NCBI GenBank assembly: GCA_000406005.1
Contig: ASZN01000109.1
Location: 1 to 11,750 of the forward strand
Direction: 5' to 3'
Source of the DNA: Candidatus Poribacteria bacterium WGA-3G
GTDB taxonomy: Bacteria > Poribacteria > WGA-4E > WGA-3G
DNA: 11,750 nt
This document shows, piece after piece, positions 1 through 7,100 of the stretch. Each line of letters starts with the position of its first letter. Positions within the stretch are counted from its first letter, which is position 1. The position numbers and the translations under genes are program-made. The notes below the pieces were generated by a model. That model saw only the letters and a program-made list of their open reading frames with translations. It searched no databases and was not told where the DNA came from.

Positions 1-25
1 ATCTATGGATAGGGATTTGAACGGC

Positions 26-182
26 GCACGGGGGATATTCATTAAGACTGTCGCCCGTGCTTTGACGGTTCGTCCATACCTCGCGTAACCTTGAGGTATG
101 CAAGCCGAGTCTCATTTCTGACGACGTATCAGACGACCCTGGTGGTATTCAGGCTTAGATACTGACGAGTATCGTAACAGGG
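26..182. other. Cluster of short hairpins in gene-free upstream region, possible structured RNA
   Basis: This stretch has no credible gene but is dense in perfect inverted repeats: GCACGGG/CCCGTGC (26-32 with 54-60), CATACCTC/GAGGTATG (75-82 with 93-100, loop 10), TCTGA/TCAGA (117-121 with 129-133) and GATACT/AGTATC (158-163 with 168-173, loop 4). The last is enclosed by CCCTG/CAGGG (137-141 with 178-182). The successive and nested arrangement suggests a folded RNA or a mobile-element remnant upstream of the BNR gene. I do not recognise a known riboswitch, tRNA, tmRNA or RNase P signature, and the strand is unknown. From 183 to 258 the sequence is AT-rich and I see no convincing promoter. Confidence 0.25.
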
Positions 183-258
183 GGTAGGATCCCTTTAAAA
201 ATCTATTCTTTTCAATGGAAAAATATAGAAAAGCATAGGTTTTTAAGAACAGATAAAG

Positions 259-1221
259 ATGCAACCTACACTTTATGCAGGAACTATTGGACAAAGCGTC
301 TGGCACAGTACTGACAACGGGGATACATGGCGCAGAGTCAGTAACGGACTCTTTCCTGAAGCCGACGTTCGCGCCATAGCCGTTAATCCGAGTGACGGAA
401 ATATTGTCTACGCGGGTACTGAGAACGGTGTTTTCCGAACAGACAACGCCGCTGAATCGTGGCACCGCCTTCCAAGTCCCATGGATGGACGAGAAGTATG
501 GGCAATAGCAATTGATCCGAAGTCGCCGGATACGGTCTACACCGGTACGTGTCCGTCTGCACTTTTTAAGTCCACTGATGGCGGCGACAATTGGAAGCAA
601 CTTGATGCCGCTTTGGCAGAGGAATGCGAAGGCGTTCCTATTGTCCCGCGCGTCACGACTTTTGTGGTTGACCCAGAAGATTCACAAACCCTCTACGCAG
701 GGATTGAGATTGACGGTATGCGTCTTAGCACCGATGGCGGCGAAACATGGACAGAGCGGAGTGAAGGGCTTAGCAGTTTGGACATTCACGGTCTCTGTGT
801 CGTTCCCGGTTCCCCGAAAACCATCGTTGCAGCCACGAATAACGATGTCTGTATCACCATAGACATGGGGCAGCAGTGGACACCCTTGAACGTCAAAGCA
901 CATTATCCGTGGCCCTATTGTCGTGCGGCGTTTTTCCTTAACGGCGATACCGGTAGGGTGTTCATTGGGGCAGGAAACGGACCGCCAGGCGATCAAGGTG
1001 GTATCTTCTCAACAGGTGATGGCGGAAAAACATGGGACCGCTCTGATATTGGCAGAACCGCAAACAGCACCATCTGGACATTTGCTCACAATCCGAAGGT
1101 TAACGACCTGATAATCGCTTGTAGTGTGAGCGGGCAACTCTATCGAAGCACGGATGCAGGCAATTCATGGACGAAACTGACACACGAATTTGGAGAAGTC
1201 CGAGCATTGGCTGTTGCATAG
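259..1221 (+). CDS. BNR/Asp-box repeat beta-propeller protein (WD40/YVTN/BNR-like)
   Basis: The 320-residue protein is made almost entirely of sialidase-type Asp-box repeats, each following a beta strand of the pattern VYAGT or LYAG. Seven boxes are visible: STDNGDTW (17-24), TDNAAESW (61-68), STDGGDNW (105-112), STDGGETW (157-164), TIDMGQQW (200-207), STGDGGKTW (251-259) and STDAGNSW (297-304). The roughly 45-residue spacing fits a seven-bladed propeller that fills the whole chain. The ATG is the first start after an in-frame TAA at 244-246; only a weak purine stretch precedes it. There is no signal peptide, so the protein is predicted cytoplasmic, or exported by a route I cannot see. The Asp-box motif is structural and no sialidase catalytic residues are evident, so no enzyme activity is assigned. 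It may be a binding scaffold. A promoter for the next gene begins four bases after the stop codon. Confidence 0.85.
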   Translation: MQPTLYAGTIGQSVWHSTDNGDTWRRVSNGLFPEADVRAIAVNPSDGNIVYAGTENGVFRTDNAAESWHRLPSPMDGREVWAIAIDPKSPDTVYTGTCPSALFKSTDGGDNWKQLDAALAEECEGVPIVPRVTTFVVDPEDSQTLYAGIEIDGMRLSTDGGETWTERSEGLSSLDIHGLCVVPGSPKTIVAATNNDVCITIDMGQQWTPLNVKAHYPWPYCRAAFFLNGDTGRVFIGAGNGPPGDQGGIFSTGDGGKTWDRSDIGRTANSTIWTFAHNPKVNDLIIACSVSGQLYRSTDAGNSWTKLTHEFGEVRALAVA

Positions 1222-1224
1222 ATG

Positions 1225-1254
1225 TTGACTTATTTTTGCGGTTTGTGGTATGCT
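1225..1254 (+). promoter_or_regulatory. Sigma70-like promoter for the lipoprotein gene
   Basis: A TTGACT -35 box (1225-1230) is followed after 18 bases by TATGCT (1249-1254), preceded by an extended -10 TG (1246-1247). Transcription would start near 1261, giving an untranslated leader of about 240 nt before the lipoprotein start at 1504. The match is read by eye from the consensus. Confidence 0.5.
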
Positions 1255-1384
1255 GTAGATAATTCGGCTTCCCAAATACGGTACGCAATGGTGAAATTCT
1301 CGGATTTCGCCGCTACTGAATGAAAATTTCTAAACCGCGTGTCGGAAGCTTAAGCCTGTTTTGTTTCAAGACGCACGATATTTG

Positions 1385-1463
1385 TTCCGTCATGAGTGAC
1401 GGAAAGACTTTTTAGAGCATTTAGCGTAAAACTTGCGCAAATTTTCCGAAAGTAGGAAATTTG
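1385..1463 (+). promoter_or_regulatory. Two hairpins in the leader of the lipoprotein gene
   Basis: A perfect 8-bp stem TTCCGTCA/TGACGGAA with a TGAG loop lies at 1385-1404, followed four bases later by five T residues. A second stem, CAAATTTTCC/GGAAATTTG with one bulged T, lies at 1438-1463, ending 25 nt before the Shine-Dalgarno. The first resembles a weak intrinsic terminator or attenuator; it could instead be a late terminator for the BNR gene. No known riboswitch family is recognised in the leader. Confidence 0.35.
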
Positions 1464-1503
1464 GTTTTCAAGCTACGTCCAAACTTATAGGAGGCACACT
1501 TCA

Positions 1504-2283
1504 GTGATACGTTTTTTTGCGATTCTTTTTATACCGCTCCTCTGTCTCACAATTGCCGGTTGTATCGGTGGAAGCGAAGTCAACATCACCACACCGCCAG
1601 AAATTGACAAAGCGAAGAGCGTTGTCGTTACCCCATTTTATACTGAGGCAAATGCAGCAGAAGAAGTAAGCAAATTAGGTACAAGAATCAGCGTTAACCT
1701 CGGAGAGCGTTTAAAACTTATATTAAAAGACGCTGAGTGGACTTACGATATTTCAAACAAGGTTAAACCTGTTGACGATAAACTCTCGGAACTCGGATTA
1801 ACACTCGAGCAGATTTATCAGGATCCCGCTTTGGCGGCGAAACTCGGACAAGCACTTAAAGCCGACTTAGTAATCATCGGGATGGTTGAGAAACCGAGTC
1901 TAAAGCGGAATGATTACAATCAACATCTTATGAAGCAAGGCAGCCAAAGCGGAATTTCTGGGACATCCACCTATATCCTGACACGCCTTACCGCCCTCGG
2001 TCGTACCCGAGTCAAAGTTGTTGACGCAAGCTCCGGTGAACTCGTCTATAACAACCGAATACAGTCATACCTGAAATATTGGTATGCCTATCAGACCCAA
2101 ATGAGCGAAATGCAAATTTATAAGACCGATGAAGAGAGATACGCCGATTTGGGGAAACATCTCCCACTTAGGATCGCCTATGTGCTCCACCCAACTGGAT
2201 TAAAATTAGAAGAAGAACAGCAGATTCTACTTAAACCGGATATTGAGTTAAAGGGCACCGGCGGTATCGTCGAATTTAATTAG
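1504..2283 (+). CDS. Outer-membrane-type lipoprotein, CsgG/LpoB-like fold (tentative)
   Basis: The 259-residue product starts at a GTG placed 9 nt after a strong TAGGAGG (1488-1494), which fixes the start. Residues 1-19 are a lipoprotein signal peptide with lipobox I-A-G-C; Cys20 is the expected lipidated residue, and the following Ile gives no inner-membrane retention signal of the Asp type. The mature part shows KSVVVTPF (38-45), a helix rich in charged residues, ADLVIIG (120-126) and RVKVVDASSGELVY (169-182). This order, a beta strand ending in a Pro-Phe, then 'aDlvitG', then 'v.vvDa.tGe.v', resembles the CsgG/LpoB/FlgO group of periplasmic lipoproteins. Residues 230-259 are charged and hydrophilic. 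The family link is inference from motif shape; the precise role is unknown. The gene has its own promoter and terminator and so seems monocistronic. Confidence 0.75.
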   Translation: MIRFFAILFIPLLCLTIAGCIGGSEVNITTPPEIDKAKSVVVTPFYTEANAAEEVSKLGTRISVNLGERLKLILKDAEWTYDISNKVKPVDDKLSELGLTLEQIYQDPALAAKLGQALKADLVIIGMVEKPSLKRNDYNQHLMKQGSQSGISGTSTYILTRLTALGRTRVKVVDASSGELVYNNRIQSYLKYWYAYQTQMSEMQIYKTDEERYADLGKHLPLRIAYVLHPTGLKLEEEQQILLKPDIELKGTGGIVEFN

Positions 2284-2324
2284 CACTCACAGGTGCGGCT
2301 CTAACTGAGCTGGCACATAGCAGT

Positions 2325-2357
2325 AAATAGGCGTGGTTACTAACCGCGCCTATTTTT
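2325..2357. terminator. Strong intrinsic terminator between convergent genes, probably bidirectional
   Basis: A 14-bp stem (2325-2338 with 2342-2355) closes on an ACT loop and contains a single G-U wobble (2334 with 2346). On the plus strand the stem's 3' end runs into five consecutive T residues (2353-2357). On the minus strand the stop codon of the convergent gene (2356-2358) abuts the stem and the stem ends in TTT. It can serve both the lipoprotein gene and the HepT-like gene. Its loop-proximal part, GGTT-ACT-AACCGCG, matches the palindrome core found inside the PorU-like gene near 8594. Confidence 0.8.
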
Positions 2358-2832
2358 ATGATGCCCGTGAGAAATTCGAGAAGTACTTTCCGAGTTGATG
2401 CGTATATACTTTTCCGTACGCCAACAGATCGCGAGAAATATTGTAAAGTTCAGCAGGCGTAAGTTCTTGATACGGATTGATAATGCTTTCATAGTACTCT
2501 AAAGCCTTCGTGAAAAAATCGAGTGTCTCTTTATCAATAACACTGTTTTGATATAAGGTCAAAAAACTATGATGCTTTTGCTGATGCGGGGTCTGCCCCT
2601 TAAATTCTATGATAACATTATTAATGTCCACAGCACGCTGAATAATCATAAGAAAACAGCTTTTCACGTAAGAGTGCGTAATCCTGTCACCGTTGATGTA
2701 TGCTTCCTGATTTTCGGGCAGCCCATTACGCAATTGATCGAAACATTCGTTCATAGATTCCAACTTCGCTTTCACAGGGTTGAATTTTCCGGATGCTGTC
2801 CTTTTTGAAGTCTTCTTACTTCTCTTTTCCAT
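2356..2832 (-). CDS. HepT/DUF86-like helical protein lacking the RX4H motif
   Basis: The product is 158 residues, all helical in character, with a very basic N terminus (residues 2-23). From residue 50 on it follows the order of HepT/DUF86 proteins: a helix RITHSYVKSCFLMIIQRAVD (50-69), a short linker with Gly-Gln-Thr-Pro, a helix around 'Y-x3-VID-x2-TLDFF' (94-107), then NPYQELTPAELYNI (119-132) where family members carry RNxxVHxYxxIDxxxVYxI. Here the catalytic Arg is replaced by Tyr114 and the catalytic His by Asn119, while the tyrosine two residues later is kept (Tyr121). HepT toxins are RNases whose tyrosine is modified by the MNT antitoxin; no MNT partner is adjacent. The ATG at 2832 is preferred over a GTG nine bases upstream because GAGAGGTG lies 6-8 nt before the ATG and overlaps that GTG. 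The family assignment is by eye; an inactive or repurposed relative is likely. Confidence 0.6.
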   Translation of the reverse strand: MEKRSKKTSKRTASGKFNPVKAKLESMNECFDQLRNGLPENQEAYINGDRITHSYVKSCFLMIIQRAVDINNVIIEFKGQTPHQQKHHSFLTLYQNSVIDKETLDFFTKALEYYESIINPYQELTPAELYNISRDLLAYGKVYTHQLGKYFSNFSRAS

Positions 2833-2838
2833 TCGGTA

Positions 2839-2846
2839 CACCTCTC
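2839..2846 (-). promoter_or_regulatory. Ribosome binding site that decides the start of the HepT-like gene
   Basis: On the minus strand GAGAGGTG lies just upstream of ATG 2832-2830. Its GAGG core (2844-2841) is eight bases from the ATG, an ideal distance. The upstream GTG (2841-2839) overlaps this site, so it is unlikely to be the start. Confidence 0.6.
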
Positions 2847-2913
2847 TTCGGTTAAGTTGCGTTTTTTACGGATTTTTATCTTTAGACGTTGTTAAGCCTA
2901 AAAAGTTGTAACC

Positions 2914-3082
2914 CACTTCTTTTTTTCTTTAAGGATTCACAAATGCTGAAAAAGATTTGGTTCTGTTCCTGATAGATGATTGTGAATCTGATAGAGACGA
3001 TTTTTTTTGAAGAAACATGAGGTCTATTTACAACAAATGAGATGAACGCGTAAGTCCTAACAACCTTAAAAAATAAGAAGTG
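2914..3082. repeat. Inverted repeats in the divergent intergenic region
   Basis: The region between the HepT-like gene and the quinone oxidoreductase holds a perfect 9-bp inverted repeat GATTCACAA/TTGTGAATC (2934-2942 with 2980-2988), which could be an operator or a long-loop hairpin. It lies within a larger imperfect pair: 2914-2934 on one side and 3064-3082 on the other, both reading CCTTAAA-(A-rich)-AAGAAGTG when oriented alike. The outer arms enclose about 130 bases and might be the ends of a small defunct element. No clear -35/-10 pair was identified for either flanking gene. Confidence 0.35.
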
Positions 3083-3092
3083 AGGAAAACCG

Positions 3093-4073
3093 GTGAGAGC
3101 GATCATTAGAATAGGTGATGGCGGACCGAGGGTGCTCCAGGTAAGTGAAGTCCCGGCTCCAATACCGACAGCGACACAACTTTTAGTGGATGTCCATGCC
3201 ACGGCGTTAAATCGTGCCGACCTGATCCAACGGCGAGGCGGCTATCCACCGCCCGCGGGTGATTCCGAGATACTCGGTTTAGAAATCGCGGGGACTGTCG
3301 CAGCAGTCGGGAATGCTGTAAAAGGCATATCTGAAGGGGACCGCGTCTTTGGACTCGTCGGGGGCGGTGGTTACGCAGTACAAGCCGTCATCGACTACCG
3401 AATGGCGATGCCGATACCGGACAGCTGGAGTTTTGAAGAAGCCGCTGCGGTTCCCGAAGTATTCTTTACTGCCAATGAGAACATTTTTACGCTCGGAAAA
3501 TTAGCAGCAGGTGAGACAATTCTAATCCACGCGGGCGGCAGCGGAGTCGGCACTGCCGGTACGCAAATCTCTCATCATGCCGGTGCTAACGTCTTCGTCA
3601 CTGCTGGCACACCGGAAAAAATTTATAAATGCAAAACACTCGGCGCAATAGAAGGTATCAACTACAAAACAACCGACTTCGTCACTGAAATTGAGCATTT
3701 AACAGGTGGAGAAGGCGTTGATGTCGTCTTAGATTTTATCGGCGCGCCCTACCTTGAACGGAATCTTTCCATACTCAAAACAAAAGGTAGGCTATTACAA
3801 GTCGGATTGATCGGTGGCGTGACCGCAGAAATCGATCTCGGCACGCTGATGCGTAAGCGGCTTAAAATTATCGGTTCAGTCATGCGACCGCAATCTATCG
3901 ACGAAAAAATCGCGATCACGCAACATTTTGTTGATCGGTGGTTGCCAGAATTAAAACGTGGCGTACTCAAACCTATTATTGATAGTGTTTTTCCGTTAGC
4001 AGAAGTGCGACAAGCACACATGTATATGGAAGCGAATCGCAACTTCGGTAAAATTATCCTGAAAATAGTATAG
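3093..4073 (+). CDS. NAD(P)H quinone oxidoreductase, PIG3 (TP53I3)-type, zinc-free MDR superfamily
   Basis: This 326-residue protein matches the PIG3 subgroup of quinone oxidoreductases along its whole length (PIG3 itself is about 330 residues). The GroES-like N-terminal half carries ALNRADLIQRRGGYPPPAG (38-56) and GLEIAG (62-67). The Rossmann half begins with the nucleotide loop HAGGSGVGTA (146-155), followed by VTAG at the end of the second strand, a typical NADPH-preferring position. The C terminus keeps AHMYMEANRNFGKI as in PIG3. No zinc ligands are seen, as expected for this branch, which reduces quinones in the cytoplasm with NADPH. The GTG start follows GTGAGG by seven nucleotides. The stop codon overlaps a dispersed repeat, and the PorU-like gene follows after 125 bases without an evident promoter, so read-through is possible. 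The link between the two functions is unclear. Confidence 0.92.
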   Translation: MRAIIRIGDGGPRVLQVSEVPAPIPTATQLLVDVHATALNRADLIQRRGGYPPPAGDSEILGLEIAGTVAAVGNAVKGISEGDRVFGLVGGGGYAVQAVIDYRMAMPIPDSWSFEEAAAVPEVFFTANENIFTLGKLAAGETILIHAGGSGVGTAGTQISHHAGANVFVTAGTPEKIYKCKTLGAIEGINYKTTDFVTEIEHLTGGEGVDVVLDFIGAPYLERNLSILKTKGRLLQVGLIGGVTAEIDLGTLMRKRLKIIGSVMRPQSIDEKIAITQHFVDRWLPELKRGVLKPIIDSVFPLAEVRQAHMYMEANRNFGKIILKIV

Positions 4074-4121
4074 TTATCAGTTTTCAGTACGGTTTTCTGT
4101 GAAAACCTTCAGTTATCAGTT
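4072..4121. repeat. Dispersed repeat: hairpin flanked by 11-bp direct repeats
   Basis: AGTTATCAGTT occurs at 4072-4082 and again at 4111-4121. Between them lies a perfect hairpin GGTTTTC-TGT-GAAAACC (4091-4107). The first direct repeat begins inside the TAG stop of the oxidoreductase gene. The hairpin has no T-run, so it is not a standard terminator. Confidence 0.6.
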
Positions 4122-4145
4122 AAGAGACTGGAAGGAATGGATAGA

Positions 4146-4187
4146 TGGAAGGATGGAAGGATGGGTGCCCAATCTTCCAATCTTCCA
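4146..4187. repeat. Imperfect palindrome of GGAAGG/CTTCC units before the PorU-like gene
   Basis: Arms of 19 bases (4147-4165 and 4168-4186), each built from repeated short units (GGAAGGAT on the left, AATCTTCC on the right), fold back on each other with two G-U and two A-A positions and a two-base turn. The palindrome occupies the leader just before the ATG at 4199 and creates 18 open codons upstream of the signal peptide. A weak AAAGA is the only ribosome-binding-like sequence before the chosen ATG. Confidence 0.6.
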
Positions 4188-4198
4188 ACCAAAGAAAA

Positions 4199-7100
4199 AT
4201 GCAATTATTTTCAAAGCTGCAACGGCGGGTTAGTCTTGTCGTAGGTATTTCCGCACTCTTTCTTTTTATATCGGTTTTCGGCGCATCTGCCCGCGTCACG
4301 CAAGTTACATCAACCGACGGTATCACGGTTCAGTTTACATTGGCTGACCTCACTGTTTCTGAAGTTACCCGCGACAACGTCCGCTACCAGGAAGTGCGCT
4401 ATGCGGATTCCCGTTTCACAAGTGAACCCGGCGACCCGAAGGTTCCGGTCACACGGCTTCTGCTCGGTATACCTGCCACGGCTGACATCGAAGGCATTGA
4501 CGTTTCGGCTGCGCCTTATGAGACGCGCAACGGTGTCCGTTTGGTGCCTGTCCCGATTTATGATGTACATCGACTCGACTCACAACACGCGGCATCGCAG
4601 CACTGGGAAGAGAGTGGAAGTGCCTACCAATCAAATGGTGAAGATGCGTCGTATCCGGGGATGCCGCTCGCACGCGTCGTCCGCGAGGGGTATATTCGGA
4701 GTCAGCGCGTCATCGGCTTAGCACTCTATCCTGTGCAGTATTTCCCGAAAACTCGGCAGTTACGTCTATATTCACGTTTCACTGTGAACATCCGTTTTTC
4801 TTATCGTCATCAGTCATCGGTTAACAGTGGGAGTCATATAATAAGCAACCGACAGACACTCACGGTTTCCGAACCGGAGGTCTTTGAGCGGGCATTCTCT
4901 CGCCAACTCCTCAATGCTGAGCAAGCAGCTCATTTTCGGGCGGCCCGACCTCTCGTGCCAGCAGCACCGACGCTCTTTTCCAATGTAGGCAATACCACAC
5001 GCTATAAACTGTTCGTTGAAGAAACCGGTGTCTATGCGATAACTGCAGCGGCACTCGCGCGCGACTGGGGAATAGAACTCATAGGTGCCAATCCTGCAAG
5101 GCTTCGGCTCACACACGCAAACAGAGACGTACCGATCTATGTCAGCGGTGCAGCGGACAGAAGATTTGACCCAGAGGACGCTATCTTTTTCTTAGGACAT
5201 AAACCGAAAAATCCGTATAGCCGTTGGAACATCTATTGGCTTGCAGTTGACGATAGTCAACGTATTTTGGATCGCGTGCCACAGGTTACTGCCAGCCCGA
5301 CGGATCCAACGGCAACACAAGTTCCAACTTTCCGATCTAAAGTCCATTTTGAAGAGGACTACCTGACAAATAACCTCGAATTTGCCTATACGGATGGCGA
5401 TAAACATGACTGGTTTACCTCGTTCGACTTCTGGTACTGGGACGGCATCAAAAACGGTGGGGACGGTGCTGAAATGCGCCTTGAGTTTCCGCTTTATGAT
5501 GTCGCAAAAAGTTTTGATCCGTCACATATCTCTGTTGATTTGCAAGGTGGCACACCGGTGGATCACGAAATTTTAGTTTCTATCAACGGTGTCCGAATTG
5601 ATGTCGCCGAGTGGAACTCGCAAGATACGATTACTGTTGAGCGGACTTTGCGTACATGGGATACGTTTAAGAACAGAAGTGAAAACGGTGAACAGAATGT
5701 TTTATCTCTTGCCCGTGTAGATTATAATGTTGATGAGGACACGACTCGGTATCCATATCATGTCTATCTCAACCGTTTTTCTGTGGAGTATACCCGACTT
5801 TTCCGCGCCGTTGCCGACGAGCTGTGGTTCAGATCGCCTACCGAAGATAATACTTCACGCACACAGCCTCCCGGCGGACGTAAACTCCAATACAGAATTG
5901 AGGCGTTCCGGAACCCAGGTGTCCACATCTTTGAAACAGATGGCACATACCTGACGGCTCGGATGCAGGGTGTTACCGTAGAACCGGACCCCGCCCATCC
6001 GAATTTGTATAATGCACTATTCCAAGCACTTGATACCCGAAGTGCACAGTTTATTGCGGTTTCTGATACCGCATTAAGGCAACCACAGCGCGTCGAAGTT
6101 GTTGCGCCATCGGATTTGGCAACTGCAACGCACGGTGTCGATTATTTGGTTGTGACACATCCGAAATTCCTGTCTGCAGCGGAACGATTAGCAGCATGGC
6201 GCGCCACATCTGGTGGCGGCGGATACCGAACAAAGGTCGTCACAACTGACGATATTTATAACGCTTACGGTGATGGTGCCGTCAGCCCGAAAGCGATCAA
6301 AAGTTTTCTGACGCACGCCTATCAATCGTGGGCACCACCGGCACTGAGTTACGTTGTACTCCTCGGCGATGGCACCTTTGATTTTCGCGGTGTTAATACG
6401 GAAGTTCACGCTGAACCGCCTGAACTTGACGGTTATATCCCAACCCACTACATCCGAACCGATTCCTTCGGACGTACTGCCTCAGATCACTGGTACGCCA
6501 CCGTCTCTGGACATGATGAATTCACAGATTTTTATATCGGTAGGTTGAGCGTCGAAACCGTGAGTGAAGCCGAGGCTGTTATCAGCAAAATCTTGGCTTA
6601 TGAACAGGCACCACCAAACGACGACTGGCGGAGAAGGATCATCTCCGTTGCTGACGATGAAGTTAGCAATTCTGGAGATTTTATATTTAAGAAGAGCCTC
6701 GACGAGATCGCGAAGGACCATACCCGATTGGGGTACGAGACAGTCGAAATTTTCCTTGAGGATATTACGGATGAGGTCGAGGCGAAACCCGATGATTTTA
6801 GCGTCCATCCCCAACGCCTCGCGAAAGATATGATCATTGAAGCACTTGGAGAGGGCGCCGTACTCGCACAGTATGCCGGACATGGAGGCAGAACCGTCTG
6901 GGCACACGAAATCATCTTTGACAACCTAGCTGTTGATCAGGTCGCAGAGACGGATAGGATCCCTTTCATGTTGGTGCTGAGTTGTTACAACGGTTATTTT
7001 GATGAACCGGGGGAACCGAGCATGGCGGAGCAGCTGTTGCGTAAGGAGAGAGGCGGTATCATCGGTATGTTAAGTGCCACACGCCTCACTTACGCCAGCG

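Noticed and set aside
61..110. Possible tRNA because of a GGTTCG stretch followed by a stem
   Set aside because: No acceptor stem, anticodon arm or T-loop consensus can be folded around it.
112..600. Minus-strand open frame of 162 codons overlapping the BNR gene
   Set aside because: It lies opposite well-formed Asp-box repeats, shows no recognisable domain, and its composition is that of a shadow frame.
259..1221. Sialidase assignment from the Asp boxes
   Set aside because: Asp boxes are structural and occur in many propellers; the catalytic arginine triad and other sialidase motifs are not evident.
4091..4107. Intrinsic terminator after the oxidoreductase gene
   Set aside because: The hairpin is not followed by a T-run and is AT-rich; it fits a dispersed repeat better.
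6482..6907. Minus-strand open frame of 141 codons inside the peptidase domain
   Set aside because: The plus strand here encodes conserved C25 peptidase sequence including the catalytic His region; the reverse frame has no start signal or family likeness.
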